Source of the DNA: Bdellovibrionales bacterium RIFOXYD1_FULL_55_31
Lineage (GTDB): Bacteria > Bdellovibrionota > UBA1018
NCBI GenBank assembly: GCA_001770175.1
Contig: MEQK01000045.1
Coordinates: 1 to 52,575, forward strand
Length of the DNA stretch: 52,575 nt
Direction of reading: 5' to 3'
Within the stretch, counting starts at the first letter, position 1. Each line of letters opens with the position of its first letter. Below the pieces are notes generated by a model. The model was not told where the DNA came from. It ran no database searches and saw nothing but the letters and a program-made list of their open reading frames with translations. Position numbers and translations under genes: made by a program. Shown here piece by piece: positions 24,288-32,993 of the stretch.

Positions 24288-25182
24288 ACAAAACTCGAAT
24301 CATCTCCCCAAAACCCAAACTGGGTTTCCATCCGGTAGCCGCCTTCAGCTTTGAGGCATTCCCGATCCTGACCGGGGAGGCGCGTTTCAGGATACTCCGG
24401 TTCTCAACGACATACTGAGTCCAATCAAGCCCGGCCAGACGGAAAACCTCTTCCACAAACTCGCGAACGGTGTGCCGTTCGCCTGTCGCGATTACAAAGT
24501 CATCCGGAGACGGAAGCGCCAGAATCCGCGTCATCGCTTCGACATAATCCGGAGCGTAGCCCCAATCGATCACCGCAGAAAGATCACCCACGGTGAGCTT
24601 TTCGCCAGGCTGAGATTTTCCGGCGGCATACCGGTGGGCCGCAGCGATGATCTTTTTCGAAAGAAAGCGCTCGCTCCTGAGCGGCGACTCGTGCGTATAG
24701 AGAATTCCGCAAGCCGCGAAGACACCGTGTCTCTCCCGATAAAGCCGGCAGGCGGCCATTCCGTCCACCTTGGAAAACGCATAGGGCGAATCCGGGGCGA
24801 GGGGAGTGCTCTCATTCTGCACTTCCGTCGGCGGGTTTCCAAAAACATGAGAAGAAGCGGCGTAAAACAGCCGCGCCTTGGGTGCTTTTAACCGGGCCGC
24901 CTCAAGCAGGTTCAGGAAGGCAAAGAAATTCACCTCGTACGATTGCCTGAAAAGCGAGACATTCTCTCGGGCCTCTTCTTCGGAAGACTGGTGGACTGCG
25001 GCCAGATGATAGATCTCATCGGGCCGAACCTGCTCAATGACCGCAAGCGTCTGCTCGGCGCGGGTGATGTCTGGGCCAAGACCGGCGTCCAGTCCCGTGA
25101 CGGCATAGCCTCGTGAGCGAAGCAATTCCGAAAGCAGCGCCCCATCCTGACCTTTGCATCCAGTGACGAGCGCGGTTTTCAA
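24271..25182 (-). CDS. GDP-sugar SDR, Gmd/Rmd-like reductase or epimerase
   Basis: A 303-residue extended SDR related to the Gmd at 26447-27463. Shared features are VTGCKGQDGALLSELL (Gmd has [13 protein letters not shown]), the active-site SSHVFG (S110/S111), Y134/K138 in SPYAFSK, and LYTHESPLRSERFLSKKI, a Gmd-type substrate loop. It is shorter than a normal Gmd (about 340 or more residues) and keeps a DWGYAPDYVEAM element. As third gene after gmd and a C-methyltransferase it probably reduces or epimerises the methylated 4-keto sugar, which is inference. Its start is TTG 25182, with GAGAGGGG upstream and 14 bases after the methyltransferase stop. It overlaps the convergent WbpV-like gene. Confidence 0.78.
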   Translation of the reverse strand: MKTALVTGCKGQDGALLSELLRSRGYAVTGLDAGLGPDITRAEQTLAVIEQVRPDEIYHLAAVHQSSEEEARENVSLFRQSYEVNFFAFLNLLEAARLKAPKARLFYAASSHVFGNPPTEVQNESTPLAPDSPYAFSKVDGMAACRLYRERHGVFAACGILYTHESPLRSERFLSKKIIAAAHRYAAGKSQPGEKLTVGDLSAVIDWGYAPDYVEAMTRILALPSPDDFVIATGERHTVREFVEEVFRLAGLDWTQYVVENRSILKRASPVRIGNASKLKAATGWKPSLGFGEMIRVLFKGSR

Positions 25183-25196
25183 AGGAGACCCCTCTC

Positions 25197-26447
25197 TTAA
25201 ACGACGTCAATCTTCGGAAGCGGAAAGAGGAACTTTCCGCCCGAGTTCAAATAATCCTGCTCGCGGCCAAGGATGTTTTCCCGGAAGTGCCAGGGCAGAA
25301 CCAGAAAATATTCGGGTTTCATCTTCTTGGCTTCCGCTTCCGAGACGATCGGGATCAGGGTCCCCGGCGTGAAGCATCCGAACTTATCCGGATTCACTTC
25401 AGCGATGCAGGGTACGTCGTTTTCGCGAATGTCACAGAACTGCAGAAGTACGTTGCCTTTGGTCGAGGCCCCGTAACCGAAAACCTTCTTGCCTGAGGCG
25501 TTGGCCTTGCGGATGAATTCCAGGAGCTCCTCGCGATGATGGTAAACGCGCGCCTTGAATTCCTCGTACGGGCGAAGCGTATGCAGACCGAGTTCCTTTT
25601 CGCGGGCCAGGATCTCATTCACCTGCTTTTCGTTGATCTTGAAGGGCGCGCCCTTTTTGGCGACTGAAATCGAGAAACTTCCGCCATTGATGTCATTGAA
25701 CTCGACATCGAGAATCATTAAACCGAGGCGTTCGGTCATCCAGCGAATCTGGTGAAGAGCGTAGTACTCCAGATGCTCGTGGCAGATCGTGTCGTAGGAA
25801 TTGCGCTCGAGCATAGTGGGCATGTAGCTTTGCTCGAAAACCCAGATCCCATCGTTCGCGAGGACTTCGGAGATCTGGCGCATGAAGGCCAGAGGATCTT
25901 CAAGATCGTAGAACATCGAGAACGAAGTGATGATTTTGGCCCTCTGGCTTCCGAAGTGCTTGGTCACGTTTTCGGCCGAGAAGAAATCCGGAATGAGCCG
26001 GATGTGCGGCGGATAAAACTTGCTGAACTTCACGCCGGTCGGATCAATTCCGACCAGAGTCGGACCATCTTTCGGATAGGCCTGAAGAGTCGTGCTGTCG
26101 TTGCTCCCGATGTCGATCACTAGGTCGCCGCGTCCCAGCTTGACCTGATCAAGGATCTTTTTCACCTTGCCCTGAAGATGAAGGACCATCGATTTGTTGA
26201 GGCCGCTTCGGTAGCCGTAATCCTTGCCGTAGAATTCGCTCAGATTGCCGGTGTGCTTCAGTTGAAGAAGACCGCAATGGTCTTTCCCGGGTTGCTCCAT
26301 GCATTTCACGAGCTCAAGCGGCATCAGCCCGACGTTGCGTGTCTTGGTCTCCGGAAAAATCCCGGTCAGCGCCTGGTTACCGAGGTCCAGAACGGTTTTT
26401 AAATTCCTGTTACCGCAAATTCTGCATTGGGTGATGGACTGGTACAT
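25197..26447 (-). CDS. Sugar C-methyltransferase (TylC3/NovU-type)
   Basis: A 416-residue protein with the three-part sugar C-methyltransferase layout. First is an N-terminal zinc-binding domain with C8, C11, C49 and C58. Next is a SAM-binding Rossmann domain with VIDIGSNDSTTLQ (motif I, about 110-122), followed by HEHLEYYALHQI. The C-terminal domain carries the family signature FGYGASTKGNVLLQF. Such enzymes add a methyl to C3 (or another carbon) of NDP-4-keto-6-deoxy sugars. ATG 26447 shares one base with the gmd stop, so the substrate is most likely GDP-4-keto-6-deoxymannose. Coxiella virenose synthesis uses a comparable gene pair. A longer open frame runs upstream but lies inside gmd and is not favoured. 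Confidence 0.9.
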   Translation of the reverse strand: MYQSITQCRICGNRNLKTVLDLGNQALTGIFPETKTRNVGLMPLELVKCMEQPGKDHCGLLQLKHTGNLSEFYGKDYGYRSGLNKSMVLHLQGKVKKILDQVKLGRGDLVIDIGSNDSTTLQAYPKDGPTLVGIDPTGVKFSKFYPPHIRLIPDFFSAENVTKHFGSQRAKIITSFSMFYDLEDPLAFMRQISEVLANDGIWVFEQSYMPTMLERNSYDTICHEHLEYYALHQIRWMTERLGLMILDVEFNDINGGSFSISVAKKGAPFKINEKQVNEILAREKELGLHTLRPYEEFKARVYHHREELLEFIRKANASGKKVFGYGASTKGNVLLQFCDIRENDVPCIAEVNPDKFGCFTPGTLIPIVSEAEAKKMKPEYFLVLPWHFRENILGREQDYLNSGGKFLFPLPKIDVV

Positions 26448-27463
26448 CAGAGACCTCGAGCTTCGTTTTCCAGGTCGTACGCGACCATGAGTTTCACAAG
26501 TTCCGCAAACGTGGTCTGCGGCTTCCATTTCAGCTGCCGGAAAGCTTTGCTGCCGTCGCCGATCAGAAGGTCGACTTCCGCCGGACGGAAGTACTTGGGA
26601 TCCACCGCGACCAGGACCTTTCCGGTCTTGCGGTCGATTCCCTTTTCATCCGTGCCCTCGCCCTCCCAGCGAAGCTCAATGCCGACGTGGTGGAAGGCAT
26701 GTTCGCAGAGCTCACGTACCGTGTGGGTCTCGTTGGTTCCGATGACATAGTCATCCGGACGATCCTGCTGGAGCATGAGCCACATCGCGTAAACATACTC
26801 CTTGGCGTAACCCCAGTCGCGCTTGGCATTGAGGTTACCGATCAAAAGCTTCTCCTGCTTCCCTAATTTGATCCGGGCAGCGGCGCGGGTGACCTTCTTG
26901 GAAATGAACGTTTCACCGCGGCGAGGAGACTCGTGATTGAAGAGAATGCCGTTACAGGCGTACAGATTGTAAGCCTCGCGGTAATTCACCGTGATCCAGT
27001 AGGCATAAAGCTTGGCCACGCCATAGGGTGAGCGGGGATAAAATGGAGTGGTTTCCTTCTGGGGAACCTCGGCCACTTTGCCGAAGAGCTCGGAAGAGGA
27101 AGCCTGATAAAAGCGGGTTTTCAGTCCGACGTCCTTGATCGCGTCGAGCAGGCGCAAAGTTCCGATGGCCGTCGTCTCGCCCGTGTATTCGGGGATCTGA
27201 AAAGAAATGTGGACGTGGGATTGGGCGCCGAGATTGTAGATTTCATCCGGGCCGACCGATTCCAGAATGCGGTTCAGGCTGCTGGAATCGATCAGGTCGC
27301 CATAGTGCATGTGAAGGCGATCGAAGATGTGATCGACTCGCTTGGTGTTAAAGCTCGAGGAGCGACGGACGATCCCATGGACCTGGTATCCCTTTTCGAG
27401 CAACAGCTCGGCCAAATACGAGCCGTCCTGGCCCGTAATTCCAGTGATGAGCGTTTTTTTCAT
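26447..27463 (-). CDS. gmd: GDP-mannose 4,6-dehydratase
   Basis: A 338-residue SDR converting GDP-mannose to GDP-4-keto-6-deoxymannose. Visible are [21 protein letters not shown], the Gmd-specific [14 protein letters not shown] segment (32-45) for cofactor and tetramer contacts, [14 protein letters not shown], the catalytic S/Y147/K151 (SSSELFG and SPYGVAK), [16 protein letters not shown] and [18 protein letters not shown]. It leads a three-gene minus-strand operon followed by a C-methyltransferase (1-base overlap) and a second SDR. A plausible but weak promoter (TTGTGC, 17 bases, CATAGT on the minus strand) lies just upstream and would leave only a very short leader. The required GDP-mannose would have to come from outside this window, as the only phosphomannomutase gene here is dead. 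Confidence 0.95.
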   Translation of the reverse strand: MKKTLITGITGQDGSYLAELLLEKGYQVHGIVRRSSSFNTKRVDHIFDRLHMHYGDLIDSSSLNRILESVGPDEIYNLGAQSHVHISFQIPEYTGETTAIGTLRLLDAIKDVGLKTRFYQASSSELFGKVAEVPQKETTPFYPRSPYGVAKLYAYWITVNYREAYNLYACNGILFNHESPRRGETFISKKVTRAAARIKLGKQEKLLIGNLNAKRDWGYAKEYVYAMWLMLQQDRPDDYVIGTNETHTVRELCEHAFHHVGIELRWEGEGTDEKGIDRKTGKVLVAVDPKYFRPAEVDLLIGDGSKAFRQLKWKPQTTFAELVKLMVAYDLENEARGL

Positions 27464-27538
27464 AACCCCGGACTATGCTTGTTTTTTGGTAAAAGCACAA
27501 CTGGCGGGCATAGGATTCTAAAAAAATGATGCGCCAAG

Positions 27539-27780
27539 TCAGGTGGCCCAAGCTGAAATCAGCTCGTTGGCCAGCAGAATTCCCGACTGTTTGCTCATGT
27601 GATCGTCATCTCGATAGAGCATCCGCGACCCGGAAATAGTTCGGCATCCGTGCTGCTACAAAAGACCGGAAGAGGGTAGTATACTTGCACATTTGGATAA
27701 TTGCGGAGAATCTCCGCAACGGCATTCCGATAGCCGGCTTGCCGTTTCATGACAAGCTCTCGAGCAACGGTGCATTTAGC
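27539..27780 (-). pseudogene. C-terminal remnant of an OafA-type acyltransferase (SGNH domain)
   Basis: On the minus strand one frame reads RQAGYRNAVAEIL and VQVYYPLPVFC, then after a frameshift MLYRDDDHMSKQSGILLANEL and a stop at 27539-27541. The order (helix, hydrophobic strand with dP...fC, then LYRDDDHxS...G) matches the end of the SGNH domain fused to acyltransferase-3 membrane O-acetyltransferases such as OafA. The D-D-H holds the last catalytic residues of SGNH. About 80 codons survive, so the gene has lost nearly all of its length. Its right end overlaps the first codons of the methyltransferase at 27749. Family assignment rests on short motifs read by eye. Confidence 0.55.
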
Positions 27781-28489
27781 TAGTAACGCGCTACAAGCGT
27801 TTTACCACGTCGCATGGAATGACTGGGGCGACATGATCCGCTATTCTCCCGGCCCGAGGATTCGACGCGAGAAGATCCTTTCCTGGGTCTCAGAAGCTAA
27901 GGTGAATTCTCTACTGGATATCGGCTGCGGAAACAGCGAATTCCTGTTGCAAGTGCATGCGAAGATACCCAGCTTTGAGCTCGCGGGCGCTGATATTTCG
28001 CACTCTGTAATTGAAGAAAACAAGCGGCGTCTTCCTGGTGTAGACTTTTTCACTCTCGATTTGGATCAAGAGCACCTTCCCAGGCGCTTCGATGCGGTTA
28101 CCTGCATGGAGGTCGTCGAACACTGTCAGGATTACCGGGCTGCGATCAAGCGACTGGCGGAGATGACGGGCAAGTGGCTGTTCATCACGGTACCATGCGG
28201 GCCGCTTTTTGAAATCGATCGCAGGGTCGGGCATACCAAGCACTTCTCCGCGCGTGAAATCACCGACGCCTTGCAAGAGTCCGGGCTCAAGGTAATCACC
28301 GCGCAACGATGGGGTTTTCCCTTTTTCAACCTTTACAAACACGCCATCAACCTGAATCCGGACGTGCTGTGCAAGGCATTTTTGTCCTCACAAAAGTACA
28401 GGCCAAAGCAGAAGCTGGTCGCCTTGCTCACCTACGCCGCATTCAAAGCGTCGTTCCCATGGCTCGGATACCAGCTATTCGTGTCGTGA
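27749..28489 (+). CDS. Class I SAM-dependent methyltransferase
   Basis: A 246-residue protein. The SAM-binding motif LLDIGCGNSEFLLQV lies at about 56-70, followed by the acidic ADIS turn, LDQEHLPRRFDAVTCMEVVEHC (motif IV region) and LFITVPCGPLFEIDRRVGHTKHFS. WNDWGDMIRYSPGPRIRREKIL before motif I is typical of a methyltransferase group often found in glycan loci. No ribosome site precedes ATG 27749 and the first ten codons lie over the acyltransferase remnant, so the true start could be downstream (ATG 27833 would still keep motif I). It is alone on its strand, 21 bases tail-to-tail from the large membrane protein gene. Substrate unknown. Confidence 0.8.
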   Translation: MTSSRATVHLASNALQAFYHVAWNDWGDMIRYSPGPRIRREKILSWVSEAKVNSLLDIGCGNSEFLLQVHAKIPSFELAGADISHSVIEENKRRLPGVDFFTLDLDQEHLPRRFDAVTCMEVVEHCQDYRAAIKRLAEMTGKWLFITVPCGPLFEIDRRVGHTKHFSAREITDALQESGLKVITAQRWGFPFFNLYKHAINLNPDVLCKAFLSSQKYRPKQKLVALLTYAAFKASFPWLGYQLFVS

Positions 28490-28510
28490 GTCGCAATAAA
28501 GTTTCGGCTC

Positions 28511-31450
28511 CTATCGTGAAAACGGAAATCTGAACTCAAAGAAGGAATTCGAAACGCACTGCGTACAGGGTTTCAGGCGAACGCAGTGATTTTCGATCGG
28601 ACATTCCTGCTTCACTTCGCCGGATTTTTTCAAACATTCGCTGACCAAAGCCTCCCGGCCGAAATCACGCGGATAAAGGTGCTGGTGGGTGTACGCAAAG
28701 GAGCTCGAAAAAGCGCTGAGGATATAGCCATGCGGGTCCGGCGCCCAAAAACAGGAAATTCCGTTTGTCGCGTATCGATCCAGAACGTCGACATCAGCAC
28801 TATAAGCATAGGTAGAGATATCAATCAAAGTCCCCCTTCGGAAGGTCATTGTCCGAAGGGATTCGGTTAAAAAGTCTTTTTTTGAAATCCCAAGCGCGAC
28901 CAAAGCCGTGAGAAAGATACCCAGGACTTTCGGATATACGCGCGGATTCAGGGTATCCAAGGCAAGAATTACGAAGGCAATCAGCGCAACATAGGCGATG
29001 GGCTCGACATAAATATGTAAACGCATCAATGGCCATTTCGAAAGAATGGGCGTAAGAACATGCTCGGCTACTGCGTTGAATTCCCCAAAGAAGAAGAAAC
29101 ACCAAACAAAGGAAACGAGAACCCAGATAAAAACCGGAAGCTCAGCGCGGCGCCGCCTGTAAACGAAAAGTGCGGCGATCAAGGTTACCCAATGCCACAG
29201 GTTTCCCGCAAAAAAGACTAAACCGTCCCACCAGACGTAAAACTGCCGTATGAACAGAGGGATCTCGGCGTATCGAATGATGTAGAAATATTGGGTAGCC
29301 CTGCGCGTCGCCTCGTCCGTTTTTAGAGGCGGGAGCACCCGAGCCATCACGGCCCCGAGCGCGAGAAGGGCCACCATTGCTCCGAACGTGAGGCTTCGCT
29401 TCTTGTCCCAGAGTGGCAGACCCATCCGCCAACTGACGAGTACGGCAGAAAGCAAAAGGCAGCAGAGATAGATGGGAACAAGTGCGAAGAATTGAAAATG
29501 AAAAAATGGCAGCAGGAACATCGAGACCAGGCCCAAATAGAGAGAGCCCCGCTCAACGGAAAAAAGCCCTTTCGCGATATGAACCAGGATGAGACTGCCC
29601 AAAACGAACTCGACGATGGCTCCCGGGTGGTGCACAAACGCAAACTCGTGTTTTTGGAAGATCACATCGTAAATGCCAAACGATCTCCCGAGCCACAGAA
29701 GGAGCAGCAAAAAGTTGGCTAAAATGAGTTGCCTTCGCTCCTTCAGCAGAAACGAGAACAACCACTGAGAGAGACAGTAAATCAAGAAGACGATTGAAAG
29801 ATGCACCCCGGCATAAACAGTAACACTCGAGAGTCCGGTTACTCGGATCAGGAGACCCAGCACAAAGTCCCAGATGTTGTAGGCGTAAACGCGCTGCGTG
29901 CCTGCTGCCGTCGCCTTGAAGACATTCATGACCTGATCCGGGCTCAATAGGCCGGCGGCATATTTATGAATCGCCGCCCAATGATTGAAAAAGTCGTAAT
30001 CGGAGCCCTGAAAGCGCGAGACAAGCGCCGTGTAGAGGCCCAGCAATATCCAGAGGAGGGGCCAAATCCAGTTTTCAGGATAAAACTGCGACGGGGTCCA
30101 GGGTTTCTTCTTTCTGGAGAGGGAACTCAATAAAAAACTCGATGCCGCCAAGCTCGTCAAAAAAATGGCCAACGAGTAAGATCGATGGCCAAAGTAGGCT
30201 ACAAGAGCGGGAATTAGCCAGAACAGCAGGCTGACTCCAAACGCATGCACGAAGAGCATCGCGCCGTCCAGGGATTCGGCAAACCTGATATTCCGCAGGA
30301 CCAAGGACCCAGGGACATAGAAAACAAGATCCCATCCACAAAGGAAGATGAGGAGAGCTCCTTCGAAAGTCACGGTGAGTCCCTGAACTCTTCCGGTCTG
30401 CGCGAAAAAAAGAAGTGCTGCATCGAAAAGGACGCGGACAACGCCCCAATAACGTTCCGGTGAGCGAAGTTCGCCCAGCAAGAAGCCGAACCAGACCAGC
30501 AGGAGCAGGGGCCCAGCCCAGGAAACCGACACCGAATTCCAGATGTTCCGATCCGATACGGGAATCAGGTGCACTCTGGAATCGCCATTCATAAGCCAGG
30601 CCCGGAGGCTTTTGGCTAAATCTTTTTCGGCGAAACCGAAAAGCCGATACGTCAATGTGGATTTCGAGAGCGGACGCGGGGGCACTTGCAGACATTTTTG
30701 AGAGGAGAGCGCTTCGGAATTGGCTTCCGGCTCGAGAACGGCGAGGCGAACCAGTCCCCGAAACGCCATGCTCACGGGAACCTGATACGCTTGGGTGATC
30801 GTATCGCCCGACGCAGGCTGCGGAAGGTTCGGTTTCCATGCCCCAGCCGCCGATTCCTCACAGAAAACCTGATTCTGGGCAACGCAATTTCCATCTTCGT
30901 GAAATCCCAGAAACTGTCCCTGTCCGATCTTTAACGGTGAAGGCAAGGCAATCCGATTGAAGCCCTGTTCGATACGGATCGTGGGCGTTACTGCTTGAAT
31001 ACTGAAGCTTTTGAGCGCTGAATCCGCTTGGGCGACGAAAAATTCAAGTCGGCAATCGTTTTTTTTGCTCCAGACCTCCACAAACCGGATTTCCGCGTCC
31101 TGCGGGGCCACTTTGTTGAAGTCGATCCACAGCCCACCGCCTTTTTCACGGCCATCCTTGAGCGAATCAAACTGGGGAAGCCGGTATCCGCCCAGAAACG
31201 GCGTTACGGGATTTCGCTGCCCGGGCATGATGATGTTTCCAATCGCCAGATAGAGTTCACCCGCAAGCGAACCCTGCGCCGCAGCTTTCGGTTCAACACA
31301 GACGCGCTTCTCGGCTCCGGAAGGCGAGTTGAGCCAGATCTCCGCACGCGCTTCACCCATGGCCGGCGTACCAGCTCCGCCAAAAGCGAAAAGCGCGGCA
31401 AATCCTAAGCAAATTTTAGAGAAAGAGTTTGAGAAGCTCATGTATTCCAA
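28511..31450 (-). CDS. Large multi-pass membrane protein with N-terminal ectodomain, GT-C-like
   Basis: A 979-residue protein. A signal-anchor-like helix is at about 12-30, followed by an exported domain of about 280 residues (31-308) with several Cys. From about 310 to 860 there are a dozen or more membrane helices, and a soluble C-terminal part of about 110 residues contains a Cys cluster (C at ECLKK, QECP, NHC, KPC, QC). Between early helices lies SRFQGSDYDFFNHW (around 480-491); an acidic first loop of this kind is where GT-C transferases place a catalytic Asp. I therefore suspect a polyprenyl-phosphate-sugar-dependent transferase, but no family is recognised. It ends the five-gene minus-strand operon and overlaps the formyltransferase gene by 26-35 bases. 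ATG 31441 (MSFSN) is an equally good start. Confidence 0.62.
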   Translation of the reverse strand: MEYMSFSNSFSKICLGFAALFAFGGAGTPAMGEARAEIWLNSPSGAEKRVCVEPKAAAQGSLAGELYLAIGNIIMPGQRNPVTPFLGGYRLPQFDSLKDGREKGGGLWIDFNKVAPQDAEIRFVEVWSKKNDCRLEFFVAQADSALKSFSIQAVTPTIRIEQGFNRIALPSPLKIGQGQFLGFHEDGNCVAQNQVFCEESAAGAWKPNLPQPASGDTITQAYQVPVSMAFRGLVRLAVLEPEANSEALSSQKCLQVPPRPLSKSTLTYRLFGFAEKDLAKSLRAWLMNGDSRVHLIPVSDRNIWNSVSVSWAGPLLLLVWFGFLLGELRSPERYWGVVRVLFDAALLFFAQTGRVQGLTVTFEGALLIFLCGWDLVFYVPGSLVLRNIRFAESLDGAMLFVHAFGVSLLFWLIPALVAYFGHRSYSLAIFLTSLAASSFLLSSLSRKKKPWTPSQFYPENWIWPLLWILLGLYTALVSRFQGSDYDFFNHWAAIHKYAAGLLSPDQVMNVFKATAAGTQRVYAYNIWDFVLGLLIRVTGLSSVTVYAGVHLSIVFLIYCLSQWLFSFLLKERRQLILANFLLLLLWLGRSFGIYDVIFQKHEFAFVHHPGAIVEFVLGSLILVHIAKGLFSVERGSLYLGLVSMFLLPFFHFQFFALVPIYLCCLLLSAVLVSWRMGLPLWDKKRSLTFGAMVALLALGAVMARVLPPLKTDEATRRATQYFYIIRYAEIPLFIRQFYVWWDGLVFFAGNLWHWVTLIAALFVYRRRRAELPVFIWVLVSFVWCFFFFGEFNAVAEHVLTPILSKWPLMRLHIYVEPIAYVALIAFVILALDTLNPRVYPKVLGIFLTALVALGISKKDFLTESLRTMTFRRGTLIDISTYAYSADVDVLDRYATNGISCFWAPDPHGYILSAFSSSFAYTHQHLYPRDFGREALVSECLKKSGEVKQECPIENHCVRLKPCTQCVSNSFFEFRFPFSR

Positions 31451-32240
31451 TTAGCCTGTGGCCCCGACTTTTGAAACGCCGATAGCCTTCCCGGGTAGCA
31501 AAAGAAAAATAGCTCGCTCCCACTTCGGACATCGGCACTGAGGCTGGCTTTTCACCTCGAGCGAAAACGGATACCACCGAATTGAGCATTTCCGCCGAAA
31601 GTTCGTTTAAAACGTCTTCCAGTCCGTGGAGCGAAATTCCTGACGTCAGCGAATCCAGATGGACTGCCTCCTGCGCGATCACGCCTCCGCTATCCAGCTT
31701 CTCGACAATAAAATGGGAGGTTGTTCCGAATTCGCGATCGCCGTTCACCATTCCCCAAAATACCCCGTCAATTCCCTTATATTTAGGCAGCAGCGAACTA
31801 TGACTGTTGATCATCCCCATCTTGGGGATTTCGATGATCTTCTTCTTTAGGATCTGATTTATCCGAGAAACTGCCAAATCCGGTTCAAACGCCCTGAAGC
31901 GCGCCAGAAAATCCGGAGCATTGACGTTGGTTGAGTAAACGATCGGAATCCCATTGGCCTTCGCGAACTCGATCATGTCGAAGCGATTCCGGTAAAATCC
32001 AAAATGCTTCCAGAGGCGACGCCACTTATAGGCATACACCTCGATCGCCCGGAACAGAAAGAGCTGAGGGCCGGATAGATCCAAGAGCCAGCGTAAGGCT
32101 TGCAGAAAGCTAAAATTTTTTCCTGCGAGGATTCGGGTCGAGAAGACAATGGCGACAATCTCAGAGTGCCGACTCAGACACAGCTTTCTGAATGCCTGGG
32201 CGTTATAGGGATTGTCGTTTACAAGCAGGACTATCCTCAT
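31416..32240 (-). CDS. Sugar N-formyltransferase (methionyl-tRNA formyltransferase-like)
   Basis: A 274-residue member of the formyltransferase fold. The catalytic trio is N145 and H147 in MINSHSSLLPKYKG and D183 in EKLDSGGVIAQ, with WGMVNGDREFGTTSHFI between them. These match the N10-formyltetrahydrofolate-dependent sugar formyltransferases (ArnA N-domain, WbkC, VioF types). The N-terminal strand MRIVLLVNDNPYNAQAF starts a Rossmann-like domain. It is too short to have the tRNA-binding C-domain of Fmt and sits in a sugar operon, so the substrate is probably a 4-amino-4,6-dideoxy nucleotide sugar, possibly from the DegT aminotransferase three genes upstream. It lies 6 bases after the preceding methyltransferase. 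Confidence 0.85.
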   Translation of the reverse strand: MRIVLLVNDNPYNAQAFRKLCLSRHSEIVAIVFSTRILAGKNFSFLQALRWLLDLSGPQLFLFRAIEVYAYKWRRLWKHFGFYRNRFDMIEFAKANGIPIVYSTNVNAPDFLARFRAFEPDLAVSRINQILKKKIIEIPKMGMINSHSSLLPKYKGIDGVFWGMVNGDREFGTTSHFIVEKLDSGGVIAQEAVHLDSLTSGISLHGLEDVLNELSAEMLNSVVSVFARGEKPASVPMSEVGASYFSFATREGYRRFKSRGHRLIGIHELLKLFL

Positions 32241-32246
32241 GCCGAC

Positions 32247-32978
32247 CTACGGTTTCGATGCCCGAATCAAATAGTGAGGAACAGAATGAGGGTCAAGGCC
32301 GGGAGCCAAACTTACTGAGACTTCCTGAAATCCTGCTGCCTCGAAGACTTTTTTGAGTCTTCCTGCAGTCAAGAATTGAACTGCCGGAATTCCGAGGTAA
32401 CGCGATTTCGCCTCGAGCACCTCGGGGGGATTTTTCCGGGCCGCATCCGGAAGCAGGATGCGGATAATGTAATGAAATCGTCTGCGGATCGCGACGGGCA
32501 CCAGCAAGAAATTGAACCATTGGACCCAATTCAGCGGATCCATTCTGGACTTCTTCTCTAAAGTGACAAAAATTCGGCCGCCGGCCGCTAATAGCGAAAA
32601 AAGACGCCGTACGACCTGTTCTAAATCTACGACATACTGCAAAACACTGTGACTGATGATCAGATCGGGCGGGGGAAGGTCGACATTCTCCCGGGAAATG
32701 TCGGCATTCAGAAACCGGACCGCTGAATGCCCCTTCTTTTTCGCTGCTTGCTGTGCGGCCTTGATCGCTTCAGCGGAAATATCGATTCCCGCAACGGACT
32801 TTGCGCTAAGCTCTTCCAGAGATAGAATCCAAGCTCCGGTGCCGCATCCGAACTCGAGGACAACCTTTCCAGTCAAATCTACATCCGCCTGCAGCAGCGC
32901 CGTCAACGGAGCAAAATAATCCCGCGGGTGAACCAAAGCGAAATCATCAAATTCCTTTGCCATTTTTTCGCGTAGCAA
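32247..32978 (-). CDS. Class I SAM-dependent methyltransferase
   Basis: A 243-residue protein with motif I VLEFGCGTGAWIL at about 39-51, the acidic residue in GIDISAEAIKAA, LNADIS, PPDLIISHSVLQYVVDLEQVV and LFSLLAAGGRIFVT, all standard for the UbiE/COQ5-like class I fold. The second half contains KSRYLGIPAVQFLTAGRLKKVFEAAGFQEV. Start choice is open: TTG 32978 has GGGGGA at a good distance, whereas ATG 32963, five codons later, has none. It is the third gene in the DegT-radical SAM-methyltransferase-formyltransferase operon, 15 bases after the radical SAM gene. An O- or N-methylation of the sugar made in this operon is inferred. Confidence 0.8.
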   Translation of the reverse strand: MLREKMAKEFDDFALVHPRDYFAPLTALLQADVDLTGKVVLEFGCGTGAWILSLEELSAKSVAGIDISAEAIKAAQQAAKKKGHSAVRFLNADISRENVDLPPPDLIISHSVLQYVVDLEQVVRRLFSLLAAGGRIFVTLEKKSRMDPLNWVQWFNFLLVPVAIRRRFHYIIRILLPDAARKNPPEVLEAKSRYLGIPAVQFLTAGRLKKVFEAAGFQEVSVSLAPGLDPHSVPHYLIRASKP

Positions 32979-32993
32979 TAATCCCCCAGGTCT

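Noticed and set aside
27490-27540. Intrinsic terminator of T7 after the acyltransferase remnant on the minus strand
   Set aside because: There is a T run but no stable GC-rich stem directly before it.
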